DNA from: Corynebacterium glucuronolyticum DSM 44120
GTDB lineage: Bacteria > Actinomycetota > Actinomycetes > Mycobacteriales > Mycobacteriaceae
Length of the DNA: 64,000 nt
Direction of reading: 5' to 3'
NCBI RefSeq assembly: GCF_030440595.1
Contig: NZ_CP047452.1
Coordinates: 2,046,001-2,110,000 of the forward strand
Under the pieces are notes generated by a model. That model searched no databases, was not told the origin of the DNA, and was given only the letters and a program-made list of their open reading frames with translations. The translations under genes and the position numbers were made by a program. Positions 33,183 to 43,985 of the stretch are shown here, piece by piece. The first letter of the stretch is position 1, and the number at the start of each line of letters is the position of its first letter.

Positions 33183-33869
33183 TTAGAGGCCTTTCGACGG
33201 ATGGTTCGGTTTGTTGTTCCCGCTCGCATTGCGCGCTTTGGCCGCGACACGGTGGACGATGGCCTCGACACGGGCGCGTTCGTGGAGGAACTCGGGTGGG
33301 TTGTTGCCGCGGAGGGTCTTCGTGATGTCGGGGTCTGGGATGACAACGACGGTCATCCAGGCGCCGACGGCGAGGTTGACAAGCTGCCAGGCTTTGGTGG
33401 CGGTGAGGGGGATGGAGACGGATTCGAGGTCGTCGATGGCGAGGGCGGTTTGTTCGACGACCCAGTCGGCAAGCGTGGTGAGGTAGTCGACGACGGCATG
33501 GGTGCGTTGCACGGGGGCGGTTAGGTGGAGGAGGTCTGCTGCGGTGAGTGCCTCGGGGCGGGGGATGGAAGGGGTGAGGCGGGCGCTTGTGCGGCCGCTG
33601 AGGGTGCCGGCGCGCAGCCCGGAGACCATGGCGTGGCGCATGCCGGCGAGTTCGGCAGCGGCGCGGCGGGAATCGTTGCGGCCTTCGGTGATGATGTCGT
33701 TGAGTTCGCGGAGGCAGTCGTCGACAAGCAGTTCGTCCCAGTCGGCGACGGCTTCGGCGACGTGGTCGATGTAATCGGCGATTTCGTCGCCGATGTCGAA
33801 GAGTGCTTGGGTGAGGTCGCGGAGCCGGAGCTTGGCGTCGTGAAGCTTGGCGTCAGCCAGATAAGCCAC
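33183..33869 (-). CDS. Hypothetical helical protein upstream of hemW
   Basis: A 228-residue, mostly alpha-helical, acidic-then-basic protein of unrecognised family. I place the start at GTG 33869 because GGGAGGT lies ten bases upstream; the in-frame codon at 33944 lies within a terminator hairpin. The N-terminal half has leucine-spaced helices ('LADAKLHDAKLRLRDLTQAL') that could form a coiled coil, and a hydrophobic helix near residue 185 ('AWQLVNLAVGAWMTVVVI') could touch the membrane. The C-terminal tail is basic and disordered. It is transcriptionally and translationally coupled to hemW. Confidence 0.65.
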   Translation of the reverse strand: MAYLADAKLHDAKLRLRDLTQALFDIGDEIADYIDHVAEAVADWDELLVDDCLRELNDIITEGRNDSRRAAAELAGMRHAMVSGLRAGTLSGRTSARLTPSIPRPEALTAADLLHLTAPVQRTHAVVDYLTTLADWVVEQTALAIDDLESVSIPLTATKAWQLVNLAVGAWMTVVVIPDPDITKTLRGNNPPEFLHERARVEAIVHRVAAKARNASGNNKPNHPSKGL

Positions 33870-33905
33870 GGTGACAGCGACCTCCCAAAACGTTGTGCGA
33901 CGGGT

Positions 33906-33936
33906 GGAAACGGTCGAGCGTTTTACGGCTCGACCG
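33906..33936 (-). terminator. Probable intrinsic terminator of fadD15
   Basis: CGGTCGAGC (33911-33919) and GCTCGACCG (33928-33936) are a perfect 9-bp inverted repeat. On the minus strand the hairpin is followed by TTTCC. It lies 60 bp after the fadD15 stop and just before the next minus-strand gene. The motif TTTACGGCTC occurs twice here (33922 and 33950). Confidence 0.55.
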
Positions 33937-33995
33937 GACTGCACCTCACTTTACGGCTCCGTGTGCCCCGGGCCGGGGAGGCAGGGCCGGGGAGG

Positions 33996-35834
33996 TTATT
34001 TCTTTCTGTAGATCCAGTCGATTTCCTCTGCGAAACGGTTGACGACGATGTTCCTCTTGACCTTCATGGTAGGGGTGAGTTCGTTTCCTTCCTCGGTGAG
34101 ATCGCGGTCGAGGATGTAGAACTTCTTGATCGATTCCGCGTGGGAGACGGAGGCGTTGGCGGCGTTGATGGCGTCTTGGATTTCGGCGCGCAGCATCGGG
34201 TCGGTGACGAGCTCCTTGGTGGGCTTGTTCTCCGGGAAGTTGTGGCCGAGTTTCCAGCGCAGCATGGCGTCTTCGTCGAGGGCGATGAGGACGGCGATGA
34301 AGGGTTTGCCGTCGCCGACGACGAGTGCCTGGGAGATGAGCGGGTGGGCGCGGAGCTTGTCCTCCAGTGGCCCGGGGGAGACGTTCTTGCCGCCTGCGGT
34401 GACGATGAGGTCCTTCTTGCGGCCGGTGATGACGATGTGTCCGGTGTCGAGGAGTTCGCCGAGATCACCGGTGTTGAAGTAGCCCTCGGAGTCGAAGGCC
34501 TCTGCCGTGGCGATGTCGTTTTGCCAATAGCCGGTGAATAGTTGTTCTCCGCGGAGGCAGATTTCACCGTCGTCGTTGATTTTTACGGCCATGCCACCGA
34601 CGGGCTGGCCGACCGTGCCGATGACGTTGTCCTTGCCAAAGTTGACGGCTGCCGCAGCGGCGACCTCGGTGAGGCCGTAGCCTTCGTAGACGGGGATCCC
34701 GATGCCGCGGAAGAAGTGCAGCAGGTCATGGCTCATGGCGGAGCCTCCTGATATGGCGTAGTTGCAGGCGCCACCGATGGCCGAGCGAATCTTCTTGTAG
34801 ATGAGTTTTTCGAAGATGGAGTGTTGCATCTCCAGCCCGCGGGAGGGGCCGTCTTCTTCGTCCATGGCCTTGGAGTAGTCGATAGCGACCTGCTCTGCCT
34901 TGGCGAAGGTGGCGGCCTGGATGGGCCCGCGGTCGAGGGCGTTGTTGGCCGCAGCGTTGCGTACCTTTTCAAATACGCGGGGCACGCCGAGGATGAGGTT
35001 CGGGCGGTTGCGCTGCAGCTCCACGGAGATGGTCTTGAAGTTGGACCAGTGGGACTGCGTGCCGCCGGAGACGACGAAGGCGAGGGACACGGCGCGGGCG
35101 AGCACGTGGGCCAGCGGCAGGAAGGTCACCATGGAGTTGCCGGGGCGGGCGATCTGGCCGATGGGGTGTGTGAGTAGACCCAGCACCTGGGCGAGCCAGT
35201 TGTGGTGGGTGAGCATACAGCCCTTGGGGCGCCCGGTTGTTCCTGATGTGTAGACGATCGATGCGAGGTCATCCGAGGAGGTGGTGCGGATGCGTTCCCA
35301 CACCTCGTCGTCGGAAATGTCGCGGCCTTCGAATTTGAGGGTGTCGACGCCGGAGCTGTTGATTTCCAGGATGCGGCGCAGTTTGGAGGGGGAATCCGAT
35401 AGCGGTGGCTTGCCATCGGGGCCGAGGACGAGGTGCTTCATGATCTCGGTGTGGTCTCGGGTCTCGGTGACGGCGATGACCGCACCGGAGTCCTCGATGG
35501 CCCAGCGCACCTGGGACAGGGAGGAGGAGCCGTAGATCGGAACGGAGGCGGCACCTGCTGCCCAGATGGCGAAATCGAGGAGCGACCATTCGTACCGGGT
35601 CTCGGAGAGCAGGGCTACGCGGTCGCCTTGCTGTACCCCGTTGGCGATGAGGCCTTTGGCGACTTCAAAGACTTCATCGACGAAGTCTTTGGTGGTGACG
35701 TTCACCCATTCGAAGTTCTGGGGCCGGGTGAAGCTGACACCGTATGGTCGCGCCTGTGCGAGGCCGAGGAGTGCTGTGAGCACGGTGTCGTGGGGGCCGA
35801 TGTCGTACTTCGCGGGGGTACTGAATTCCTGCAT
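33996..35834 (-). CDS. fadD15: Long-chain fatty-acid-CoA ligase
   Basis: A 612-residue AMP-forming acyl-CoA synthetase that activates fatty acids with ATP and coenzyme A at the inner face of the membrane. The AMP-binding motif 'YTSGTTGRPKGCMLTHHNW' lies near residue 190. The motif 'YEGYGLTEVAAAA' is near 380, and 'GRKKDLIVTAGGKNVSPGPL' near 475 carries the adenylate-contacting and hinge residues. Length and ends fit the FadD15 group of corynebacteria and mycobacteria. ATG at 35834 is seven bases after a TAACCT -10 box (35847-35842). The open frame continues far upstream into malQ, but that part is a shadow. Confidence 0.92.
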   Translation of the reverse strand: MQEFSTPAKYDIGPHDTVLTALLGLAQARPYGVSFTRPQNFEWVNVTTKDFVDEVFEVAKGLIANGVQQGDRVALLSETRYEWSLLDFAIWAAGAASVPIYGSSSLSQVRWAIEDSGAVIAVTETRDHTEIMKHLVLGPDGKPPLSDSPSKLRRILEINSSGVDTLKFEGRDISDDEVWERIRTTSSDDLASIVYTSGTTGRPKGCMLTHHNWLAQVLGLLTHPIGQIARPGNSMVTFLPLAHVLARAVSLAFVVSGGTQSHWSNFKTISVELQRNRPNLILGVPRVFEKVRNAAANNALDRGPIQAATFAKAEQVAIDYSKAMDEEDGPSRGLEMQHSIFEKLIYKKIRSAIGGACNYAISGGSAMSHDLLHFFRGIGIPVYEGYGLTEVAAAAAVNFGKDNVIGTVGQPVGGMAVKINDDGEICLRGEQLFTGYWQNDIATAEAFDSEGYFNTGDLGELLDTGHIVITGRKKDLIVTAGGKNVSPGPLEDKLRAHPLISQALVVGDGKPFIAVLIALDEDAMLRWKLGHNFPENKPTKELVTDPMLRAEIQDAINAANASVSHAESIKKFYILDRDLTEEGNELTPTMKVKRNIVVNRFAEEIDWIYRKK

Positions 35835-35924
35835 GGGGTTAAGGTTAGTACGCAGCTCGCGGAACCAGCTACTTAGTTCCCCGGCGCGACAGCCCTGAAT
35901 CCCCGCGTTTACTAGCTGTCTGGC

Positions 35925-38039
35925 ATGATAAAACTCGTGAGTTACATCGACGAGCTTTCCAAGTTGGCGCAGGCATACTCGATTTCGACGAGCTATACCT
36001 CGGCGACGGGTACGACAGTGGAGGCGGGCCCTGAGACGCTCACGGCGCTCCTTCACGCAATCGGCGTGACAGTAGGTGAAACCGAGGAAGAGTTGGTTTC
36101 CCAACAATTGGCTGCGGAGGAGGAACTGTTCTCGCGGCCTCTCCCCCGCTGCGTGGTTGCCCGGCAGGGTGATTCTCACTTCTTTACTGTCCACGTTCAT
36201 CATGGCGCGTCTGCGCACGTGACCATCGCCACGGAGCAGGGCGAAGTGGTGGAGGCCGTGCAGGAGGAGAACTGGACGGATCCGCGCACCATCGGTGGGG
36301 TGTTGTGGGGTGAGGCGACTTTCTCCACCCCACGGGACCTGCCGCTTGGCTGGCACACGTTGCGGCTTGATTCGGAGAGTGTGCAGGCGGAGACTGGGCT
36401 GATCGTGGTGCCGGCACAGGTGCCCACCCCATCCCGCCAGCGCCACGGAGTCATGGCGCAGCTGTATTCGGTGCGCTCGGAACGCTCGTGGGGGATCGGT
36501 GATTTCCGCGATTTGGCCACGTTGGGCACCATCCTCGCGGAGGACGATGATGTGGATTTTCTGCTCATCAATCCGCTTCACGCCGCCCAGCCTGCCCCGC
36601 CGGTAGAGGATTCCCCGTACCTGCCTACCTCGCGTCGCTTCGTCAATCCGATTTATATATGTGTGGAGGATGTCCCCGAGTATTCGCTTGTCGACGACGC
36701 GACCCGCGCCGACATCGACGCCCTTGCCGCGGGCCTGCGAGCGACGAACACCACACCTGATCCGATCAAGCGCAACCCAATCTTTGACATCAAGCTGCAG
36801 GCGCTGCGCGAGCTGTTCTTCCACCGCGAACAGTCCGGACCCCGTCATGATATGTACCGCGCCTACTGCGAGGCCGAAGGCGACGGCCTCGACGAGTTCG
36901 CCCTCTGGTGCGGCCACCAGCTCGCACGCGCGGAGTGCACCGCGACCGGCGCCCACGCCGAGGAGGACGGTTTCCCCGAGGATGCAGAGTTCTACCGCTG
37001 GCTGCAGTTCATTTGCGACGAGCAGCTGGCCACGGCACAGAAGGCGCTGAAGGACGCGGGCATGGAGATCGGCATCATGAACGATCTCGCCGTCGGCGTG
37101 CACCCGAAGGGCGCGGATGCGGAAACGCTATCGGACATCCTCGCCCCGGAGGTGTCTGTCGGTGCCCCGCCGGATCCGTACAACGTGTTCGGCCAGGACT
37201 GGTCGCAGCCGCCGTGGAACCCGTACGCCCTCGCCGAGGCCGGGTACGCGCCGTTCCGCGACATGATTCGCACGGTCCTGCGCCACTCCGGTGCCCTGCG
37301 CATCGACCACATTCTGGGACTGTTCCGCCTGTTTTGGATTCCCCGTGGCGAGTCCGCGAAGCTCGGCACGTACATGAACTATGACTACAACGCCCTCGTC
37401 GGTGTCCTCGCCCTCGAGGCCACGCGCGCCGGTGCTGTTGTCATCGGCGAGGACATGGGCACGTTCGAGCCGTGGGTGCAGGATTATCTGGCGGAGCGGG
37501 GGCTGATGGGGACGTCGATCTTGTGGTTTGAGGGGTCGCCACATCATGAAGGCGCGCGTCGCCAAGACGAGTACCGTACTCTCGCTTTGACCAGCGGAAC
37601 GACGCATGATCTGCCGCCGACAGCCGGCATGGTGGAAGGCGAGCACATCGCCCTGCGCGACCGACTGGGGCTCTTAGAAAACAGCTTTGAGGAGGAGGAT
37701 GCCTCCGATTTTGCGTGGCAGAAGCAGATCTACGAGGTCGCGCTTGACCCGGAGTTCTACGCCTCCTTGGATCTGAGCGAGCGCCCCTCCGGGGATACGA
37801 CGCTGGAGATTGTGCGCCAGTTGTCGGAGTTTGTCCGTGGCACGCCCTCGCTGCTCACGTGTACGGCGCTGGTGGATCTCACCGGCGACCGGCGGGCGCA
37901 GAACCAGCCGGGGACCGTCCGCAGCCAGTACCCCAACTGGTGCATCCCGCTCACCAATGAAAAGGGTGAGGCGGTGACGCTGGAAACGCTCCGTGACCAG
38001 CGTTACTACAAGGCGCTCGTGCTAGAGCGAGGTCACTAG
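35925..38039 (+). CDS. malQ: 4-alpha-glucanotransferase (amylomaltase)
   Basis: A 704-residue GH77 enzyme that disproportionates maltodextrins by moving alpha-1,4-glucan segments. The catalytic nucleophile lies in 'LRIDHILGLFRLFWIPRG' near residue 450, the acid in 'GEDMGTFEPWV' near 505, and the third acidic residue in the 'TTHDLPP' region near 560. An N-terminal extension of about 160 residues before the barrel is typical of actinobacterial MalQ. It is divergent from fadD15 (90-bp gap). Its 3' end overlaps a small convergent membrane-protein gene by 18 bp. Confidence 0.95.
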   Translation: MIKLVSYIDELSKLAQAYSISTSYTSATGTTVEAGPETLTALLHAIGVTVGETEEELVSQQLAAEEELFSRPLPRCVVARQGDSHFFTVHVHHGASAHVTIATEQGEVVEAVQEENWTDPRTIGGVLWGEATFSTPRDLPLGWHTLRLDSESVQAETGLIVVPAQVPTPSRQRHGVMAQLYSVRSERSWGIGDFRDLATLGTILAEDDDVDFLLINPLHAAQPAPPVEDSPYLPTSRRFVNPIYICVEDVPEYSLVDDATRADIDALAAGLRATNTTPDPIKRNPIFDIKLQALRELFFHREQSGPRHDMYRAYCEAEGDGLDEFALWCGHQLARAECTATGAHAEEDGFPEDAEFYRWLQFICDEQLATAQKALKDAGMEIGIMNDLAVGVHPKGADAETLSDILAPEVSVGAPPDPYNVFGQDWSQPPWNPYALAEAGYAPFRDMIRTVLRHSGALRIDHILGLFRLFWIPRGESAKLGTYMNYDYNALVGVLALEATRAGAVVIGEDMGTFEPWVQDYLAERGLMGTSILWFEGSPHHEGARRQDEYRTLALTSGTTHDLPPTAGMVEGEHIALRDRLGLLENSFEEEDASDFAWQKQIYEVALDPEFYASLDLSERPSGDTTLEIVRQLSEFVRGTPSLLTCTALVDLTGDRRAQNQPGTVRSQYPNWCIPLTNEKGEAVTLETLRDQRYYKALVLERGH

Positions 38040-38141
38040 CCAGGCGATGATGACAAAGGCGATGAGGCCCACGAGCGACCACGTGATAACCGTTGGGCCT
38101 CGCTTTCCCTTGTCTTTTTGAAAGTGCTCGGCTTTATTCAC
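38022..38141 (-). CDS. Very small single-pass membrane protein, 39 residues
   Basis: The start is GTG at 38141 with GGAGG ten bases upstream, inside the end of the preceding gene. The product is a basic N-terminus, 'NKAEHFQKDKGKRG', then one hydrophobic helix, 'VITWSLVGLIAFVIIAWLV'. It is too short for most gene finders. The overlap with its upstream neighbour, the good ribosome-binding site and the clean basic-then-hydrophobic plan support it as real. It resembles short transmembrane proteins found in other corynebacteria; the function is unknown. Confidence 0.65.
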   Translation of the reverse strand: MNKAEHFQKDKGKRGPTVITWSLVGLIAFVIIAWLVTSL

Positions 38142-38325
38142 CTTTACGTATCCTCCTTGTCTTTTCACCATTAAACCACCTATAGGTTTTCGCGCCCAAA
38201 AAGTTGAGCGCCCGCTGCATGTACTCCGCGACGACGGCGCACAGCGGAACCACCACCCCCAGCACGATCGGCACCTGCAGCCACATGCTGGAGGAGGTAA
38301 GGGTTTGGGTGCACCAATCCAGCAT
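38134..38325 (-). CDS. Small membrane protein, 63 residues
   Basis: The ATG at 38325 abuts the dcp-type stop codon (TAAATG), so it is coupled to the peptidase gene. The N-terminal half includes one hydrophobic helix, 'WLQVPIVLGVVVPLCAVVAEY'. The tail is strongly basic ('RWFNGEKTRRIRKGE') and likely cytosolic. No family is recognised. The downstream 39-residue gene begins inside its last codons, making a peptidase-small-small operon whose two small products may form one membrane unit. That is inference from arrangement. Confidence 0.68.
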   Translation of the reverse strand: MLDWCTQTLTSSSMWLQVPIVLGVVVPLCAVVAEYMQRALNFLGAKTYRWFNGEKTRRIRKGE

Positions 38326-40347
38326 TTACACAGCACCCATGAGGCCGCGGCGGGCAAGCAGCGGTGCCACGTCCTTATCGCGGCCGCGCAGCGTGCGGAA
38401 CTGGCTGGTGTAGTCCTTGGAGGCGCCCGTGGACAGGATGAGATCGCGGAAGCGTTGCCCCGCCTCGCGGACGGTGGTGGCAGGCACGTCCTCTGCCCCT
38501 GCCGCACCGGTCTCGGTGAACCAGCTGAAGCCGTCGGCATCGAGTGCCTCCGCCCACAGGTACGAGTAGTAGCCGGCGGAGTAGCCGCCGGCGAAGATGT
38601 GCTGGAAGTAGGCTGTCTGGTAGCGGGGCGCAAGGTGGTCGACGGACAGGCCGTAGCTCTCCAGCGCGTTCGCCTCGAACTCGGCCACGGACTCCGGGGT
38701 GGCGGCGATCTTCTGCACCTCGTCGAGGGTAAGTGAGTGCCAGGCCAGGTCGACGATGGCGGCGCCGAGGTATTCGGCGGTGGCAAAGCCCTGGCCGAAC
38801 AGGCGTGCCTTCTCGATGGCGTCGATAAGCCTGTCGGGGATGACCTCGCCGGTGGTGACGTGGTGGGCGTAGTGGCGGATGACGGCAGGGTCGAGCGCCC
38901 AGTTCTCGTTGATTTGGGAGGGGAACTCGACCCAGTCGCGGGGGACGTTCGTGCCGGAGAAGCTTGGGTACTTCACGTCCGAGAGGAGCCCGTGGAGGGC
39001 GTGGCCGAACTCGTGGAACAAGGTGGTGACCTCGTCCATGGTCAAGAGTGGCGTGGAGCCGTCGGTGGGCTTGGTGATGCTCAACACGTTGACTACCACG
39101 GGTTTTTCACCGGTGAGGTGGGCTTGGTCGTTGAAGCTGCTCATCCACGCGCCGCCGCGCTTTTCGGGGCGGGCGAAATAGTCGGTGATGATGAGGCCGA
39201 TTCCGGTTCCGTCCTCTTCCTTCACCTCCCACACATCGGTGTCTGGGTTGTAGCCGTGGAGATCGTCGCGGTGGGTGACGGTGATGCCGTAGAGGCGGTT
39301 GGCGGCGTAGAAAACGCCGTCGCGGAGCACGCGGTCGAGCGGGAAGTATTCCTTGAGTTCCGCCTCGTCGAGGGCGTAGTCCCGCACCTTCACCCGGGAC
39401 TCCCAGTAGGGCCAGTCGGCGCCGGTGACAGGCTCGTCGGCGGTGTCGACAAGCAGTTTAAACTCGCCGGCGGCGTTCGCGGAGGCGCTGGGCGCGAGAT
39501 CGGCGAGGAGCGTGCGGGCAGCGTCGGCATCGTCGGCGGTCTCCACCTCGATGACGTAATCGGCGTGGGTGCGGTAGCCGAGGAGGCGGGCGCGCTCGGC
39601 GCGCAGCGTCGCCATGGTGACTGCCAGACGGAGGTTCTCCTCCCCTCCGCGCTTCTGGGACTCCTCGTAGAGCTTTGCACGGGAATCGTGGCGGGTGAGT
39701 TCGCGCTGCAGGGACTGGACCGTGGGCAGTTCCAGAGGAACGCGGTAGGTGTCGCCGGAGACGTGGTAGGACGCCACCTGATCGTCGGAAAGCCCCTCGA
39801 GCTCGGCGCGGGTGAACTCGACGGCGAGGTCCCGGGTGGTGGAGTTGAGCGTCTTGGAGAAGCGGTCGTCCAGCTCGGCGAGTTCGCGGTCAATGGCGGA
39901 CAGTCGTTTTTTCCCGTTCGCCGACAGGCGGACGCCGGCGCGGGTGAAGCGGCGCAGGAGTTCCTTCTTCAGTCTCTCCCCCTCGGCCTCCGGCGGGGTG
40001 ACCTGTTGGATCCGCTCGTAGAGCGCCTCGTTTTGGTAGATGGCGTTTTCGTGCTCGGCGAGGGCGGGGCTCATTTCGGCGACGATCGCCTCGCGGGTGT
40101 CGTTGGAGTCGGTACCCACCACGTTATAGATGTATGCGCAGACGCGGTCGAGGATCGCCCCGGAGCGCTCGAACGCCTCGACGGTGTTCTCCCAGGTGGC
40201 CTCCGGCTCGGCGAGGATCTCTTCGATCTCCTTATCATGAGCGGCCAGCCCCTCGCGGAAGGCAGGGAGGACGTGGGCGTCGGTGATCTCAGCAAACGGC
40301 GGCAGGTGATACGGCAGTGGTGATTCTTTTAGCAGTGGGTTCGTCAT
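38326..40347 (-). CDS. dcp: M3-family metallopeptidase (peptidyl-dipeptidase Dcp type)
   Basis: A 673-residue cytosolic zinc peptidase of the thimet-oligopeptidase family, which trims short peptides. The zinc site 'HEFGHALHGLL' (HExxH variant HEFGH) is near residue 460, with the third ligand Glu about 25 residues on. The length matches Dcp and OpdA. ATG at 40347 ('MTNPLLKES') is preferred: TACCAT lies seven bases upstream (40360-40355), giving a leaderless transcript; the ATG at 40356 would overlap that box. Two small membrane-protein genes follow without a gap. It is divergent from a carboxylesterase gene only 33 bp away. Confidence 0.9.
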   Translation of the reverse strand: MTNPLLKESPLPYHLPPFAEITDAHVLPAFREGLAAHDKEIEEILAEPEATWENTVEAFERSGAILDRVCAYIYNVVGTDSNDTREAIVAEMSPALAEHENAIYQNEALYERIQQVTPPEAEGERLKKELLRRFTRAGVRLSANGKKRLSAIDRELAELDDRFSKTLNSTTRDLAVEFTRAELEGLSDDQVASYHVSGDTYRVPLELPTVQSLQRELTRHDSRAKLYEESQKRGGEENLRLAVTMATLRAERARLLGYRTHADYVIEVETADDADAARTLLADLAPSASANAAGEFKLLVDTADEPVTGADWPYWESRVKVRDYALDEAELKEYFPLDRVLRDGVFYAANRLYGITVTHRDDLHGYNPDTDVWEVKEEDGTGIGLIITDYFARPEKRGGAWMSSFNDQAHLTGEKPVVVNVLSITKPTDGSTPLLTMDEVTTLFHEFGHALHGLLSDVKYPSFSGTNVPRDWVEFPSQINENWALDPAVIRHYAHHVTTGEVIPDRLIDAIEKARLFGQGFATAEYLGAAIVDLAWHSLTLDEVQKIAATPESVAEFEANALESYGLSVDHLAPRYQTAYFQHIFAGGYSAGYYSYLWAEALDADGFSWFTETGAAGAEDVPATTVREAGQRFRDLILSTGASKDYTSQFRTLRGRDKDVAPLLARRGLMGAV

Positions 40348-40380
40348 AAGATTCATGGTAGACGAGACATAGGAGGACAC

Positions 40381-41709
40381 GTGGCACAAAGCGAACTAGT
40401 CATTGATACGCCCCACGGGCGGGCCTTTGGGGTGACGGAGGAAGAGGAGGTCGCCTTCTTCGAATCGATCCGTTTCGGGGCATCTCCTACCCCGTTTGGG
40501 GCCTCGGCGATCGTCCCCACGGAAGGGCCTGTCCCCCAGCCCGATCCGGAGAGTCCGCCGCACGAACTGTATCTGTCGGTGACGGGTCCCGCCCATGCCA
40601 CTGCGGATTCTCACCTGCCGGTCATCGTGTTTGTGCACGGCGGGGGTTTTGAGGAGGGCACGCATATCGGCCCGTGGTATGGGGCGTCGTCGGCGGCGCG
40701 GGATGGCATCATCACGGTGTCGGTGGATTACCGCCTGGGTGTGCAGGGGTTTGTTCCGTTTTCTGCGGATCAGCCGAACCACTACCGGGGGATCGACGAT
40801 GTGAATACGGCTCTGGAGTGGGTGCAGGATGCGATTGAGTCGTTCGGTGGTGATCCCACGAATGTCACGTTGTCTGGGCAGTCTGCTGGCGGGGCGATCG
40901 CTTTGTGGCTGGCCCGCCGCGATCATTATCGCGGGGCTTTTCGACGCCTGTGGGCACTGTCTCCTGCTTTCCCCCGGCACCCTGTGACGCTAAAGGAGGA
41001 CACGATTCGGCGCAGCGTCGGCGGGGCTTTGACCGCAGGGCACTTCGATTCCCTGCGCCACGATGACATCGCCCGGTTGACCAAGAAGCTGCACCGCGCG
41101 TCCCACCTGGATCTCGCCTTCGGCCCGGCACCGTTTAAGCCGGAGGAGCTAGTGGAGATCCCGATTGTGATAGATACCTTAGAAAACGAGTGCTACGACA
41201 TGCCTCCGGCGCCGTCTTTTGATCGGCTGCCGTTTACTGGCAAGGCGATTGAGACGCTCGCCCCCACATTGGGGCTTGCAACGCCTGAGCTGTACACCTC
41301 GTATGAGCCGAAGAAGCGGCGAATGCAGCAGCTCATGGGCGATTTCATGATTCGTCAGCACGCGGTGCGGGTGGCGGAGTGTGCGCCGGACACCACGTGG
41401 CTCTTGTCGTTTCATGGGAGGGGCGACGATGGTGTGGCCCACGCCGCGAAGCACTGCGCGGATTTGCCGATCTTCTTTGATTCTTTTGGAGATAATCCGG
41501 AGGAGGAGCAGCAGCGTGTGGGTGCGGATATTTCCGCGACCGTGGCTAGGGTTCATCCGGAGGTTCTCAGCTTTGCCACAGATGGCACGGTGAGCTGGCC
41601 TGCCTATGGTGAGTCTAAGAATGTTCTTAGCGTTGGTTTGTTTTCAGGAACTGCGGAGCTCGTCTCCGATCCCTTCACCCTAATCATGAGGGCGTTTCCG
41701 CAGGACTAG
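40381..41709 (+). CDS. Type-B carboxylesterase
   Basis: A 442-residue alpha/beta hydrolase of the carboxylesterase/cholinesterase group. Family motifs include the oxyanion hole 'VFVHGGGFEEG' near residue 83, 'SVDYRLGVQGF' near 115, and the nucleophile elbow 'GQSAGG' near 165. The acid and His are expected in the second half, where 'SFHGRGDDGVAHAAKH' is a candidate His region. It is somewhat shorter than p-nitrobenzyl esterase relatives (about 490). There is no signal peptide. GTG start at 40381 with AGGAGG. The substrate is unknown. Confidence 0.87.
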   Translation: MAQSELVIDTPHGRAFGVTEEEEVAFFESIRFGASPTPFGASAIVPTEGPVPQPDPESPPHELYLSVTGPAHATADSHLPVIVFVHGGGFEEGTHIGPWYGASSAARDGIITVSVDYRLGVQGFVPFSADQPNHYRGIDDVNTALEWVQDAIESFGGDPTNVTLSGQSAGGAIALWLARRDHYRGAFRRLWALSPAFPRHPVTLKEDTIRRSVGGALTAGHFDSLRHDDIARLTKKLHRASHLDLAFGPAPFKPEELVEIPIVIDTLENECYDMPPAPSFDRLPFTGKAIETLAPTLGLATPELYTSYEPKKRRMQQLMGDFMIRQHAVRVAECAPDTTWLLSFHGRGDDGVAHAAKHCADLPIFFDSFGDNPEEEQQRVGADISATVARVHPEVLSFATDGTVSWPAYGESKNVLSVGLFSGTAELVSDPFTLIMRAFPQD

Positions 41710-41711
41710 GG

Positions 41712-41744
41712 CAATAAAAAATCCCCGCAGCCTAGGCTGCGGGG
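41712..41744 (-). terminator. Bidirectional intrinsic terminator
   Basis: CCCCGCAGCCTAGGCTGCGGGG (41723-41744 overall) is a perfect 11-bp-arm palindrome. On the minus strand it is followed by ATTTTTTATTG, on the plus strand by AAAAGCTTTTG. It separates the convergent esterase gene and the small secreted-protein gene. Confidence 0.88.
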
Positions 41745-41755
41745 AAAAGCTTTTG

Positions 41756-42049
41756 TTAGAAGTTGAAGCCTGCGATGGGGCCTGCTGCGGTGGTTGCAAC
41801 ACCGGCGATAGCGGCCAACCCCATGAGCGCTGCGATAGCTGCGATGACGCTCTCCAGCTCGCTGGTCAGACCGGACTTGTTGCCGAGGAAATCATCGTTC
41901 GTGTTGTGATCAGTGGGATCCGGGATGTTCCGCTCGACAACCGGGTGAACGGGATTTACGTTGATCGTCTCCTGCGCCATTGCAGGGGCTGCAAGCGATG
42001 CGAACGCGACAGCGGTGGAAGTAGCGATTGCTACGGCTGCTCGTTTCAT
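41756..42049 (-). CDS. Small secreted protein with hydrophobic C-terminus
   Basis: A 97-residue protein. Residues 1-25 are a classical signal peptide ending 'APAMA' before 'QETINVNP'. The mature part of about 72 residues is polar and acidic at first ('DPTDHNTNDDFLGNKSG'). It ends in a hydrophobic alanine-rich stretch, 'IAAIAALMGLAAIAGVATTAA', and the aromatic terminus 'GFNF'. The hydrophobic tail suggests association with the membrane or the mycolate layer, as for small corynebacterial envelope or porin-like proteins, but no family is certain. AAGGAG precedes the ATG. A strong terminator follows. Confidence 0.75.
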   Translation of the reverse strand: MKRAAVAIATSTAVAFASLAAPAMAQETINVNPVHPVVERNIPDPTDHNTNDDFLGNKSGLTSELESVIAAIAALMGLAAIAGVATTAAGPIAGFNF

Positions 42050-42239
42050 TGTTTCTCCTTAGGCGCTGGGGCTTTCTTACTTAAAGCCTAGCTTAGACGG
42101 CACTTAAGATTCTGGCAAGCATTTTTTAAAAAGAGTTGCTTTTCTATATGTAACCTTGGAATCTTCCATATTAAGTCTTAAACTCAAGACACAAATAAAA
42201 CGTGGGACACAGCGAGACTATTTGCTTTAGTGTGGAGAT

Positions 42240-43981
<1,742 letters not shown>

Positions 43982-43985
<4 letters not shown>

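Noticed and set aside
33870..33944. Longer start for the hemW-upstream gene
   Set aside because: These codons fall within a perfect hairpin terminator, and a strong ribosome-binding site precedes GTG 33869 instead.
35835..37103. In-frame extension of fadD15 far upstream, opposite malQ
   Set aside because: The extension lacks family resemblance and covers malQ, whose frame is clearly real. ATG at 35834 gives the normal FadD15 length.
38737..40323. Plus-strand open frame of over 500 codons opposite the M3 peptidase gene
   Set aside because: Val/Gly/Glu-rich shadow of dcp without any domain signature.
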